From Bacteroidales bacterium (lineage in GTDB: Bacteria > Bacteroidota > Bacteroidia > Bacteroidales > ML635J-15): DNA of 10,498 nucleotides. The notes below the pieces were generated by a model that made no database searches, was not told the DNA's origin, and worked only from the letters and a program-made list of their open reading frames with translations. The position numbers and the translations under genes were made by a program. The stretch is taken from assembly GCA_028697515.1 (NCBI GenBank), contig JAQVEY010000049.1:1-10498 (forward strand), read 5' to 3'. Shown here piece after piece: positions 1-7,685 of this stretch (position 1 is the stretch's first letter; each line of letters starts with the position of its first letter).

Positions 1-1
1 A

Positions 2-1399
2 ATTAAACGAAAAAGAAAGCAAAGCTCAACAGGTTTTGTTTTTGATAGAAATAAAGATAATCTGTTAAAAGAGTGTTTTTTTAAAAAAATACCTTTCGAA
101 TTAACAAATGCTCAAAAAAGAGTTTTGCAAGAGATACGTAAAGATTTAAGCAGTGGCAAACAAATGAATCGTTTATTGCAGGGAGATGTGGGAAGCGGCA
201 AAACTCTCGTTGCCCTGCTTACCATGCTAATGGCAGTAGATAATGGATTTCAGGCCTGTATTATGGCCCCGACTGAGATACTTGCACAGCAACACTACAA
301 ATCGGTAAGTAAATTTCTTCAGGGCTTAAACGTGAAACTAGGTGTTTTGACGGGTTCATCGAAGAAAAAGGAAAGAGAAGCAATTTATAATCAACTTAAA
401 TCAGGGGAACTTAATATTTTAATAGGTACTCATGCTTTAATAGAAGATAAGGTTGAATTTTGTAATTTGGGATTAGTAATTATTGATGAACAGCATAAAT
501 TTGGCGTAGAACAGAGGGCTAAATTGTGGGAGAAGAACGAGTCTGCTCCACATATACTTGTAATGACGGCCACACCAATCCCCAGAACTCTGGCTATGAC
601 CTTGTATGGAGATTTAGATATCTCAGTAATTGATGAGCTGCCTCCGGGAAGGTCAAAAATTATTACAAGAGCTTTTAAGGATAAGGATGTTTTAAAAGTT
701 TTTGGGTTTATTAAAAAGCAGATTGAACTTGGAAGACAAATTTATGTGGTTTTTCCATTAATCAGCGAATCAGAAAATATGGACTACAAGGATTTGGAAG
801 ATGGTGTCGAGGGATTTAGTAGAGCATTTCCACCCCCTAAATATCAGATTTCGGTTGTTCATGGACGAATGAAACCTGCAGAAAAGGAATTCTCAATGAA
901 GATGTTTGTAGATAAAATAACTCAGATTATGATAGCTACAACCGTAATAGAAGTTGGAGTTGACGTGCCTAATGCTAGTGTTATGATAATCGAAAGTGCC
1001 GAAAGATTTGGATTGTCGCAATTACATCAATTGAGAGGAAGAGTGGGTCGTGGTACCGATCAATCATACTGCATACTAATGACTGGTGATAAATTATCAG
1101 AAAATGCTTATGAACGAATTATGACTATGATTAACACTAATGATGGGTTTGAAATAGCAGAAACAGATCTCAGACTACGTGGACCTGGTGATATTGAAGG
1201 TAAACAACAAAGTGGTTTTGCCTTTGATTTAAAAATGGCCAACCTTAGTCAGGACGGACAATTAGTTCAATATGTAAAAGATATCGCAGCTTCAATTCTT
1301 GATGAAGATCCCGATTTAAAATCTGAGAATAATCATATAATGTCCTTGGTAATAAGAAAGATGAATGAAGGTAAAGTTGATTTAGGGCAGATTAGCTGA
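2..1399 (+). CDS. recG: ATP-dependent DNA helicase RecG, 5'-truncated by window edge
   Basis: RecG is the monomeric superfamily-2 helicase that remodels stalled replication forks and branch-migrates Holliday junctions. The frame is open from base 2, so the ATG-less left end is the window edge and not a true start; the TTG at 125 is internal. About 465 residues are present of roughly 700 usual for the family, so the N-terminal wedge (OB-fold) domain is missing. Visible helicase motifs, in order, are Walker A GDVGSGKT (about 182-205), DEQHKFG as motif II (the family usually has DEQHR), TATPIPRTL as motif III, TTVIEVGVDVPNA, and motif VI QLRGRVGRG (about 1028-1054). The RecG-specific tail after motif VI, with its LRLRGPGDIEGKQQSG segment, is complete to a TGA stop. 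The gene looks intact and functional. It is a housekeeping gene and gives no hint about its accessory neighbours. Confidence 0.97.
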   Translation: MKRKRKQSSTGFVFDRNKDNLLKECFFKKIPFELTNAQKRVLQEIRKDLSSGKQMNRLLQGDVGSGKTLVALLTMLMAVDNGFQACIMAPTEILAQQHYKSVSKFLQGLNVKLGVLTGSSKKKEREAIYNQLKSGELNILIGTHALIEDKVEFCNLGLVIIDEQHKFGVEQRAKLWEKNESAPHILVMTATPIPRTLAMTLYGDLDISVIDELPPGRSKIITRAFKDKDVLKVFGFIKKQIELGRQIYVVFPLISESENMDYKDLEDGVEGFSRAFPPPKYQISVVHGRMKPAEKEFSMKMFVDKITQIMIATTVIEVGVDVPNASVMIIESAERFGLSQLHQLRGRVGRGTDQSYCILMTGDKLSENAYERIMTMINTNDGFEIAETDLRLRGPGDIEGKQQSGFAFDLKMANLSQDGQLVQYVKDIAASILDEDPDLKSENNHIMSLVIRKMNEGKVDLGQIS

Positions 1400-1472
1400 G
1401 CGAAAAATAAAGAAATTCGAAAAGAGAGATTTAGAAAATAATTATTTGATTAAATTAAAAAAACCTTAAGCC

Positions 1473-2261
1473 ATGAAAAAGATGAATTTACTAATCGCTT
1501 TTATAATAATCTGGACAGGTATATACTGTCAGAATATTGTTCATAGAGAATTTAATTCCACTAATTACCATAATTCTATATTAACAAACGAATTTAAAGT
1601 GTTGGATATTAATTTTGATAATAAATTATTGGCATTTAAACATATTTACCAACCAAGGACCACATATGATGAAATGGGTGAAATTTATAGCAAGGCCTGC
1701 AATTGTCACTACACTGGAATGGAAGATAAACCCTTGTCTGGTATTGTGATGGGAGTTTATGACTTATCAACTCAAACGTATTTAAGAACTTTTGTAATCT
1801 ATAATGCTGCATATTCACAAGAAGATTGCTACACTTATGAACTATCTATTAAAATGCTAGATTCGGCAAAACAGTTTTTTATTTCGCATGATCTTGATAT
1901 AACAAAAATGCCAGAACCAATTAGCCTTGATGTCCAAGGGGAAGAAGATAAAACATTTGTTTTTGAAAACACGAAATTTAAATACACTAACTTCAGGGAA
2001 ATTGAATGGGAAAATAATATCATGAATACAATATCTGATCTTTGGCTTATGTCCGGAGAAGAGCAATTGATACATCAGATAGTTCAGGAAGATAATTACT
2101 ACATGGCAAGCGGAGGCAGAATAGATTATGTTTCTGCATATAAACAAGGTGATGAGTTTGTTTTCCTAAACTTGTTCTATCATACATCAAGTTTAGCCGG
2201 TTTTTCTGATTGCGAAGTTTATCATTTTAGCCCGATATTTAAATTGAGTGATTTAAAATAA
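1473..2261 (+). CDS. Exported protein of unknown function with four mature cysteines
   Basis: The family is not recognised. The N-terminus has two lysines followed by a hydrophobic stretch (about residues 5-18) and ends in IYCQN. This reads as a Bacteroidota signal peptide with cleavage before Gln20. It does not fit a lipobox well, because Tyr precedes the Cys. The mature part of about 243 residues has no further membrane segment, so the product should be periplasmic, outer-membrane associated or secreted. It has four cysteines (C76, C78, C119, C247), enough for two disulfides. The segment after residue 85 (GIVMGVYDLSTQTYLRTFVIY) looks like paired beta strands. The gene starts 73 bp after recG on the same strand; no convincing promoter or terminator was found in that gap, so co-transcription with recG is possible. 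The ATG at 1473 is preferred because it places the signal peptide at the very N-terminus. Confidence 0.8.
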   Translation: MKKMNLLIAFIIIWTGIYCQNIVHREFNSTNYHNSILTNEFKVLDINFDNKLLAFKHIYQPRTTYDEMGEIYSKACNCHYTGMEDKPLSGIVMGVYDLSTQTYLRTFVIYNAAYSQEDCYTYELSIKMLDSAKQFFISHDLDITKMPEPISLDVQGEEDKTFVFENTKFKYTNFREIEWENNIMNTISDLWLMSGEEQLIHQIVQEDNYYMASGGRIDYVSAYKQGDEFVFLNLFYHTSSLAGFSDCEVYHFSPIFKLSDLK

Positions 2262-2293
2262 ATAATCCACATTATTAAAATATTTGGATATGA

Positions 2294-2520
2294 CGACACA
2301 TATATGACAAAATAAATCATATATTTGTTATGCATAAATTAAATTATTTTCTTATTTATAAAAATGTTAATTTGCAATTTTAGAAATATATTGTTAAAAA
2401 TGATAGGTCATTGAAATTTATTTTTATTAAATTTGTCATATTTAAAAAGGACAATTAATTGACAAAATATTATTATAAATTGAAATATTGTCAATAAAAC
2501 CGACATATATATGACAAAAT
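2294..2520 (+). repeat. Cluster of TGACAA-core repeats (candidate operator array)
   Basis: Two 20-bp copies, at 2294-2313 and 2501-2520, differ at a single base and end in TATATGACAAAAT. A third TGACAAAAT lies at 2460-2468. The inverted core TTGTCA occurs at 2433-2438 (within ATTTGTCATAT) and at 2488-2493. That gives five cores in about 220 bp, all in the spacer between the exported protein and the double-HTH regulator. The last copy ends 12 bp before the regulator's ATG. One inverted copy overlaps a TAAATTTG candidate -7 box (2428-2435), and the first copy ends 6 bp before a TATATTTG box (2320-2327). Position and inverted pairing suggest operators of the adjacent regulator (autoregulation). 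This is inferred, since some AT-rich repetition is expected by chance. Confidence 0.55.
2320..2327 (+). promoter_or_regulatory. Candidate Bacteroidota -7 box (TATATTTG) upstream of the double-HTH regulator
   Basis: TATATTTG matches the TAnnTTTG consensus of the Bacteroidota primary sigma factor. No TTG-type -33 element is seen at the usual distance. The 20-bp repeat 2294-2313 occupies that place instead, which would suit an activator-dependent or repressible promoter. A second consensus box, TAAATTTG, lies at 2428-2435 and is overlapped by an inverted TTTGTCA repeat. Which of the two drives the regulator cannot be told from sequence. Confidence 0.3.
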
Positions 2521-2532
2521 GATTACATTAAT

Positions 2533-3318
2533 ATGCAAGATATTAGTAAAAATAGCATAATTGTAAGAACTGAAAATGATTTAGTTTATAGCAAGCTTGA
2601 GAAGTTTTGCAATAAAAATAATATCACGATAAACAGGGTATTTTCGGAAGAAGAGATAAGAAATAGTGATGCGAATGTTTTTGTAATAGATCACCAGTCT
2701 CATAAATATAAAAACAAGATATATTTTGACATGTTCAATTCTTTGCCTTACAACAGAGAGAAAATAATGGCGGTGTTTGTCATCGGGAAAAAAATTAAGG
2801 GCAAATCGGGGATATTGAAGAAGACATTTTTCGTTGATACAAAAATGATTGAGAAAACCTTGGTTTTGAAAGTGGAAGAATTGATAAGCAAAAATCGCAA
2901 CAATAGAGAAGATATCCTTAAAAGGAAACTTACGAGAATGATAGAGATATTAGCAACAGAGGAAACAGGTAGAAGATTGGATAGAAAAGAATTTTGCAAA
3001 AAGCATCAGATATGTAAAAGGACATTGGAAAGGGATATTAGAATAATTAAAGCAGTAAAAACTGAAATTAAAAACCTGAACTCATACGAAATTGATATTA
3101 AGTACAAAAATGTTAATGAAGCATCAAGCATTGAAGCAAAAAAGCTTTTCAGAATAATTTATTTTTATTTACATATTTTGTTATTCGAAGAGGTGCTATC
3201 AGAAAAATTCTGTAAATATTTCGATATTTCGCAACGTACTTTGGGGAGAGATGTTTATTATTTGAATAATGTTTTGGAAGACAGGCAAATAGAAGGGGTG
3301 GGAGGAGTTTTTCATTAG
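2533..3318 (+). CDS. Probable transcription regulator: receiver-like N-terminus plus two similar HTH motifs
   Basis: This 261-residue protein is predicted to bind DNA. Residues 1-120 alternate strands and helices in receiver order: IIVRT, ITINRVFS, ANVFVIDH with Asp53 where a phosphoacceptor would be, IMAVFVIG, and TFFVDTK. The acidic pair after strand 1 is replaced by Arg-Thr, so it is best called a pseudo-receiver, with modest confidence. Two HTH motifs follow. The first (about 152-171) reads FCKKHQICKRTLERDIRII and the second (about 226-243) FCKYFDISQRTLGRDVYYL. They share the F-C-K, I, R-T-L and R-D positions, and both resemble the recognition helix of DeoR/HTH_11-type regulators (SxRTLxRDI). 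Two HTHs about 75 residues apart in one chain suggest binding to paired half-sites, and such sites lie directly upstream. No membrane segment is present. The next gene starts 52 bp downstream and may be co-transcribed. The regulator family is not named here because none is recognised with certainty. Confidence 0.75.
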   Translation: MQDISKNSIIVRTENDLVYSKLEKFCNKNNITINRVFSEEEIRNSDANVFVIDHQSHKYKNKIYFDMFNSLPYNREKIMAVFVIGKKIKGKSGILKKTFFVDTKMIEKTLVLKVEELISKNRNNREDILKRKLTRMIEILATEETGRRLDRKEFCKKHQICKRTLERDIRIIKAVKTEIKNLNSYEIDIKYKNVNEASSIEAKKLFRIIYFYLHILLFEEVLSEKFCKYFDISQRTLGRDVYYLNNVLEDRQIEGVGGVFH

Positions 3319-3370
3319 AAATGGGTTTTGTGATATTTGAAAAATAAATAATTTTACGAAAAAAAATAAT

Positions 3371-4582
3371 ATGAATGAATTTGAAAAAAAATGGTTAAAT
3401 CAAACTGATGATGAGATTTATGAGCATTTCGATAGCTTGTCAGATGATGATAAATTTGAATTTTTGTTGGGATTAACGAATCTTAACCCCTTGCCTGAAA
3501 TTGATTGGATTGATTATATTTCAGACATAATTAACTATTTGTTATCCAATGATAATATCGAAAAATCTCTGATTCTTGTAGATTGGTTTATAGTCAATTT
3601 TCCGAAGGAATATGAAACTAAATATGGGTTTATAGAACGGGAATTGATAAATTATTTTATTTATAAAAAAGATTGGGAGAGTGTTAATAAGCGGATTGCA
3701 ATAATTAAAAATTATCCGGTATTAGGAGTAGATATTATAACTATCAGGTTGATTTATCAGCTACTTTATAATTTAAAATTTGATGCTGTTGTTGAATATT
3801 GTTTAGCCGTGAGGAAAGATATTGCAGATTCAGATAAGCTCTTTGTTAACCCTGAAGAAGACTTTGCAATCATTATTTATTTAAGAAAAATTCAGGATTA
3901 TTATGAAACGATTTTACACTATGAAGAACCTGATAGGGACAAACTTGTGCAAGAATTAAAAGAAATAAATTTCACCGATAAAGAATCTATTTTGCAAGTT
4001 CTCAAACATCTTGATAAAGCTTTTGTCGAAGAAAAACCAAAGATTGAAACTAACAGAATAACAAATGAAGTTTTTAAGCTGTTGAATATTGAGTTTATGA
4101 AATATATGTATTACAAGTACAAGTTGCCTTTTGTTTTTTCTAATACTATTTTTATGTTTTTTGCAAATTCAAAATTATATTCAAATAAAAAATATGTAAA
4201 AAACGTTTTCTATTTTGAAAAAAACACACTAAACAAACATATTGCAGAATCATACGATAATGTATATGGTACAAATAATCTTGAAATATTTGGTAAAGTT
4301 TGGGGGATGTATTATGTCTTTGATTTTTTTCATTATTACGGATTGATCAATAAGCTTGAATTTAACAATTTGATAAAATACTATGAGTATTTTAGAAATG
4401 AATTTATTTATATCGAAGGATCAGATTTATGGATATATAAATTTGTTTTTGAATGGCCAGAAATAGATTTTCAAAATAGAAAGCAAGAATACATTAAGCT
4501 GTTTGATGAAAGTAGGTCAATACCACAAGTTGATGCCTACGAAAATGCTAAAATGTTTGTAGAAAAGTTGAATAATAATTGA
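3371..4582 (+). CDS. Helical cytoplasmic protein of unknown function (TPR-like N-terminal half)
   Basis: This 403-residue protein is not recognised. It lacks a signal peptide and obvious membrane spans. It is acidic in the first 40 residues and rich in Phe, Tyr, Ile and Asn. Residues about 50-220 look like successive amphipathic helix pairs (for example around DNIEKSLILVDWFIVNF and YKKDWESVNKRIAIIKNY), suggesting a degenerate tetratricopeptide-like solenoid. No clean TPR consensus was seen. The C-terminal part (about 230-403) is also helical and very aromatic, with no catalytic motif evident. It begins 52 bp after the double-HTH regulator on the same strand, with no terminator hairpin between them, so it may be the regulator's partner or target. 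That link rests on position only. Confidence 0.7.
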   Translation: MNEFEKKWLNQTDDEIYEHFDSLSDDDKFEFLLGLTNLNPLPEIDWIDYISDIINYLLSNDNIEKSLILVDWFIVNFPKEYETKYGFIERELINYFIYKKDWESVNKRIAIIKNYPVLGVDIITIRLIYQLLYNLKFDAVVEYCLAVRKDIADSDKLFVNPEEDFAIIIYLRKIQDYYETILHYEEPDRDKLVQELKEINFTDKESILQVLKHLDKAFVEEKPKIETNRITNEVFKLLNIEFMKYMYYKYKLPFVFSNTIFMFFANSKLYSNKKYVKNVFYFEKNTLNKHIAESYDNVYGTNNLEIFGKVWGMYYVFDFFHYYGLINKLEFNNLIKYYEYFRNEFIYIEGSDLWIYKFVFEWPEIDFQNRKQEYIKLFDESRSIPQVDAYENAKMFVEKLNNN

Positions 4583-4669
4583 TATAGAATTTGAGTGTTT
4601 TTATTGCAAAAGGTTTAGATAAAGGGTTTATGATGAACTTGCGTTTTATATTGAGATATAGTATTAAAT

Positions 4670-4705
4670 AGTGCAAAAAATCAAACGTGGATTAATTTTT
4701 ACACT
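4670..4705. terminator. AT-rich hairpin between convergent genes (possible bidirectional terminator)
   Basis: AGTGCAAAAAAT (4670-4681) can pair with ATTTTTACACT (4695-4705), giving about 11 bp with one G-U pair on one strand and a loop of 13 bases. It lies between the ends of the plus-strand 403-residue gene and the minus-strand kinase gene and overlaps the kinase stop codon. The stem is weak and mostly A-T, and the T runs are part of it, so terminator function is only plausible. Confidence 0.35.
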
Positions 4706-6042
4706 TTATCACTTTTTGTGGAAGGGAAGCTTAAAATTATTGATGTTCCTATTTTGTGCTCGGAATTTACGCTAATAGTTATTTTATGGTAGTCGGCAAT
4801 CTTTTTTGTTAGTGTTAGTCCAATTCCATAGTTGTCTATTCCCTGACCAAAACTTTTATGTCTAAGGAAAATTTGTTCGGTTTGATTTGGAATCATTCCA
4901 ATGCCAGTATCGGTAATGTTAAGAATAAAGCTATCTTTTGAGACTTTAGAAATTATTGTTATTGAACCCGCTTCGGTATAACGAATAGAGTTGTTTATTA
5001 TATTGTAAATCATTGTGAATAATAGTTGCTTGTTTCCTGTAAAGTGAAATACTGTTTTGGATTCATTTCTTTCGAGTGACAAGCCTTTAAATAGAATTTT
5101 ATCATTAATTTCGTTGATAACTTCATCAATAAGTTGATTTATATTGACTTTTTCATTTAACAAGTATTCTTCATTTTCTATTCTCGACATTACCAGCAAG
5201 GTGCGTACTAAATTGGTCAAGCGATGAAGTGTTTGTTTTGCTTCAACAATTTTAATCATATCTGTTTCTGACAATGATTTGCTGAGCATAATATTATCCA
5301 GTTTTGTTCTTATAATGCTTATTGGAGTTAATAATTCGTGAGAAACATTGCCTATATATTCTCTTTCGTTTATAAAAGCCTTTTCAATTTTTTGCATAAG
5401 GGCATTTATTGATTGGTCGAGATAGACAAAATCGGTTGTTTGAGAATCAATATTGGAATAATCAAAATTAACAGGATCTTTAATATTGTGTAATTTTTTA
5501 GTGATTTTATCTAGTGGTTTAAGAAGAAATTGAATAAATATCAAATCAATAATAAGTGTTAAGAATAAGATAATTATTAAAAATATGACAGCATAAGATT
5601 TTAATTTTTGTTCGAACTTATAAATGTCCTCCATGCTTTTTCCGATCTCAATCAAATAAGTTTTACCATCTTTTTTTATTGAATAACTTAAAACACGATA
5701 ATCAATAATTTCTTCTTCAATATTTCTTTGAGAAAACTGAATTTCATCAATAAGAGTGTCAACATCAAGTTGTTCGATAGATACAAATTCTGCTTTAATT
5801 ATATTGTAACTTCCAAATGATTTAAGCTCTGCGTTTTGATCTACAAAATTATTAATCCCATCCGATTCTATTAATGCCAATACTTTGTCTAATTTCTGAA
5901 CTAGCTCGTTATCTGTATCTTGTCGAGTAATTATACCAGCTATCCAAGGCACTAAAATTAATAAAAGAGTTACAATTGTAGTTTTTGTAAGTGCATTGAA
6001 AAATACTAATTTATTTTTTAGCTTAAATTTAAATATTTTCAT
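4699..6042 (-). CDS. Membrane sensor histidine kinase of a two-component system
   Basis: This 447-residue kinase should autophosphorylate on His and pass the phosphate to the response regulator encoded immediately upstream. Domains in order are TM1 (about 21-38), an extracytoplasmic sensor region of about 110 residues (about 40-148), TM2 (about 150-172), a HAMP-like linker (about 173-225), a HisKA dimerisation helix with His235 in SHELLTP, and a HATPase_c domain. The ATP-binding boxes are intact: N box with Asn347 and Asn351, G1 DTGIG (378-382) and G2 GIGLTL (406-411). The sensor region matches no ligand-binding family known to me and contains no cysteine. The ATG begins one base after the regulator's TGA, so the pair is a translationally coupled operon with a classic OmpR/EnvZ-like layout. 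Because the kinase sits behind an outer-membrane protein and a small exported protein, an envelope signal is the likely input (inference). Confidence 0.95.
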   Translation of the reverse strand: MKIFKFKLKNKLVFFNALTKTTIVTLLLILVPWIAGIITRQDTDNELVQKLDKVLALIESDGINNFVDQNAELKSFGSYNIIKAEFVSIEQLDVDTLIDEIQFSQRNIEEEIIDYRVLSYSIKKDGKTYLIEIGKSMEDIYKFEQKLKSYAVIFLIIILFLTLIIDLIFIQFLLKPLDKITKKLHNIKDPVNFDYSNIDSQTTDFVYLDQSINALMQKIEKAFINEREYIGNVSHELLTPISIIRTKLDNIMLSKSLSETDMIKIVEAKQTLHRLTNLVRTLLVMSRIENEEYLLNEKVNINQLIDEVINEINDKILFKGLSLERNESKTVFHFTGNKQLLFTMIYNIINNSIRYTEAGSITIISKVSKDSFILNITDTGIGMIPNQTEQIFLRHKSFGQGIDNYGIGLTLTKKIADYHKITISVNSEHKIGTSIILSFPSTKSDKV

Positions 6043-6043
6043 A

Positions 6044-6724
6044 TCAATCGGTTAGTTCAAATTTATATCCAACGCCCCTTAGGGTTTTAATCCATTGTTT
6101 TGGGTCATATGCCAATAATTTTTTTCGAATATTTTTAATATGTACATCTATGTAGTTTGAGTCGTAGTCTTCTTCAAAGAAATCGCCCCAAACATGCTCC
6201 ATCAACTGCATGCGGTCTAAAACTCTGTTCTTGTTCAGAACTAAATAATTGAGAAGCTTAAATTCCTTTGCTGTAAGTTCAATGATTTGATTATTGTATT
6301 GCAAAGTTTTTTTTATTGTATCTAAATTAAAGTCACCAAATTGGATTACGGATGTTTTATATCCGAACTTTCGCCGCGAGATAGCCTGAATTCTTGATAG
6401 TAATTCGAGAATAGAAAAAGGTTTTGACAAATAATCATCAGCTCCGGAATTTAAGCCTTTTATCTTATCTTCTAATTCATTTCGGGCCGTAATAATGATT
6501 ATATAGGATTCCGGATTGTATTTTTTTACCTCCTGCAAAAGATCGAGTCCTAAATAATCAGGTAAGCCTAAATCGAGTAAAATAAAATCATAAGGATTAA
6601 TTGCAATCATCTCCGATGCCTCGTGACCTGTATGTGCCATGTCGCAATTATACTGCTCGCCAACTAAAAAATCACGAATTTCATTTGCTAAGTCTTTTTC
6701 ATCTTCAACAATTAGAATTCTCAT
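6044..6724 (-). CDS. OmpR-family DNA-binding response regulator
   Basis: This 226-residue regulator has a canonical receiver domain (1-118) with acidic pocket residues Glu7-Asp8, phosphoacceptor Asp51 in LLDLGLPD, Thr79 and Lys101 in the SKPF motif. A winged-helix Trans_reg_C domain follows (about 125-224), with the recognition-helix and wing signature YIDVHIKNIRKKL and a terminal TLRGVGYKFE. All catalytic positions are intact, so it should be a phosphorylation-controlled activator or repressor. Its ATG overlaps the TGA of the outer-membrane protein gene by 4 bp (ATGA), and its own stop is one base from the kinase start. OmpR-family proteins usually bind tandem direct repeats with an 11-bp period. 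Such a triplet lies at 8139-8166 in front of the first gene of this cluster, making autoregulation a reasonable inference. Confidence 0.96.
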   Translation of the reverse strand: MRILIVEDEKDLANEIRDFLVGEQYNCDMAHTGHEASEMIAINPYDFILLDLGLPDYLGLDLLQEVKKYNPESYIIIITARNELEDKIKGLNSGADDYLSKPFSILELLSRIQAISRRKFGYKTSVIQFGDFNLDTIKKTLQYNNQIIELTAKEFKLLNYLVLNKNRVLDRMQLMEHVWGDFFEEDYDSNYIDVHIKNIRKKLLAYDPKQWIKTLRGVGYKFELTD

Positions 6725-7608
6725 TTATTTGTCCCTTTAAAATTATAAAAGTAAGTTAAAGAAATCATTGTTCCAAATCCTGACTCCATGCCAATAAATT
6801 TGAATTTTCGACTTGGAATACGATATATTCCCGAAAAAGTGAAAAATAAATTATTTATTCCATAGCTTATAGGTAGCATTATATTAATTCCTTGAAAACA
6901 AAAATTGTTGTACGAATATCCTCTATTGGAGAGAAAATTTTGCAGTTGAGTTTTGTTTTCAATTGTTAAGTCTGAATAAACCCAGTAATCAGTTCCAAAT
7001 GCAAACGAAAGGGTAGGATTAATCATTAAAACAGAATTTTTAAGTAAAACATCATCAAATGAAATAAAGCGTGATATGTCAATATCTAAAAAGTAATTAA
7101 CATTATTTTCGCCAATAAGTAGGTTAAAATCAGATGATAGGTAATTGTTTTTAAATTCGTATCCGCTATAAATATCAAAAGAGTGAGTGTAATTAATGCC
7201 TTCTAGCTTGGTATTTCCGTTAAAGTCGTGCCAAGCATAACTAATGTCAAAATCAAAACCATTGTCGTAGTATTTTTGAAATCCTGCTAAAATTTCATAT
7301 TCAAAAGATTGAAGAGAATCGCTAAAATAATTTGAAAAAGAACCACCAAGGTAAATGCCGGATTTATGATAATAGTCTATCTTATTAAAAATCGAAGGTA
7401 TCTTTTCAGTTATGTTAACACTATGTTCAAGTTTATTGTAAGAAAAACCGGAATTTATCATCAAATAACTATATTGAGTGCTGTCATCAATTATTGAACT
7501 GTTTGATATAGTATCTTGTCCCATAAGGTATCCTGATATCGTGATAAACATAATTAGAATCAAGATGTGATTTCTTATCCAGTAAAACAATGATGTTGAC
7601 TTATGCAT
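6721..7608 (-). CDS. Outer-membrane beta-barrel protein of unknown specificity
   Basis: The start is placed at the ATG at 7608, giving 295 residues. An earlier in-frame ATG at 7680 would add 24 residues encoded by a perfect hairpin and its T-tract, and would push the signal peptide inside the protein. From 7608 the product begins with MHKSTSLFYWIRNH, then a hydrophobic core and LMG before Gln-Asp, a normal exported N-terminus. The remainder alternates polar and aromatic/hydrophobic residues in short strands (for example SGIYLGGSFSNYF, FDFDISYAWHDF, SDFNLLIGENN, TMISLTYFYNF). This is typical of an 8-12-strand barrel in the outer membrane. The exact family is not recognised. Its stop overlaps the response-regulator start by 4 bp, so the three genes are translationally coupled. 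It may be the sensing or effector partner of the two-component system (inference). Confidence 0.8.
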   Translation of the reverse strand: MHKSTSLFYWIRNHILILIMFITISGYLMGQDTISNSSIIDDSTQYSYLMINSGFSYNKLEHSVNITEKIPSIFNKIDYYHKSGIYLGGSFSNYFSDSLQSFEYEILAGFQKYYDNGFDFDISYAWHDFNGNTKLEGINYTHSFDIYSGYEFKNNYLSSDFNLLIGENNVNYFLDIDISRFISFDDVLLKNSVLMINPTLSFAFGTDYWVYSDLTIENKTQLQNFLSNRGYSYNNFCFQGINIMLPISYGINNLFFTFSGIYRIPSRKFKFIGMESGFGTMISLTYFYNFKGTNK

Positions 7609-7635
7609 AAGGATTGTAATTTTAATAACATAAAT

Positions 7636-7680
7636 AAAAAAATTGGCAAAATGTTTAAAAGAAAGTAAACATTTTGCCAA
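7636..7680 (-). terminator. Perfect 15-bp hairpin with T-tract: intergenic terminator or attenuator
   Basis: TTGGCAAAATGTTTA (7643-7657) and TAAACATTTTGCCAA (7666-7680) are exact reverse complements separated by 8 bases. Read on the minus strand, the hairpin is followed at once by seven T residues (7642-7636). This is the form of a rho-independent terminator for transcripts leaving the Gln-rich protein gene. The opposite strand has no T-tract after it. It sits 35 bp after that gene's stop and 27 bp before the outer-membrane protein start, leaving little room for a separate promoter after it. It therefore probably sets the ratio between the small exported protein and the downstream barrel, regulator and kinase genes. 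Confidence 0.75.
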
Positions 7681-7685
7681 AAATA
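7678..7685 (-). promoter_or_regulatory. Candidate -7 box TATTTTTG overlapping the hairpin
   Basis: On the minus strand TATTTTTG fits the Bacteroidota TAnnTTTG box, and its last three bases are the first bases of the 15-bp inverted repeat. A TTG at 7712-7710 lies 24 bp upstream, longer than the usual 19-21 bp. Transcription from here would begin inside the left hairpin arm, so the terminator could not fold in that transcript. This would be an internal promoter for the barrel-regulator-kinase genes. Evidence is weak because the -33 spacing is off. Confidence 0.25.

Noticed and set aside
125..127. TTG as the start of recG
   Set aside because: The frame is open to the window edge with RecG-like sequence (KIPFELTNAQKRVL) before it, so the TTG is an internal Leu codon.
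1857..2147. Minus-strand frame of 96 codons within the exported-protein gene
   Set aside because: It is a shadow of the plus-strand gene, which has a signal peptide and coherent composition; no start signal was seen.
2459..2481. TTGACA followed by AT-rich DNA, resembling an Escherichia coli -35/-10 promoter
   Set aside because: Bacteroidota sigma factors use TAnnTTTG/TTTG elements, and the TTGACA is part of the TGACAA repeat array.
2519..2560. Thirteen-codon leader frame (ATG at 2519) overlapping the regulator start
   Set aside because: It is very short, out of frame and within AT-rich repeat DNA; chance is the likeliest cause.
7609..7680. N-terminal extension of the barrel protein beginning at the ATG at 7680
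   Set aside because: These 24 codons are the translation of the perfect hairpin and T-tract and would bury the signal peptide inside the protein. The start at 7608 gives a normal exported N-terminus.
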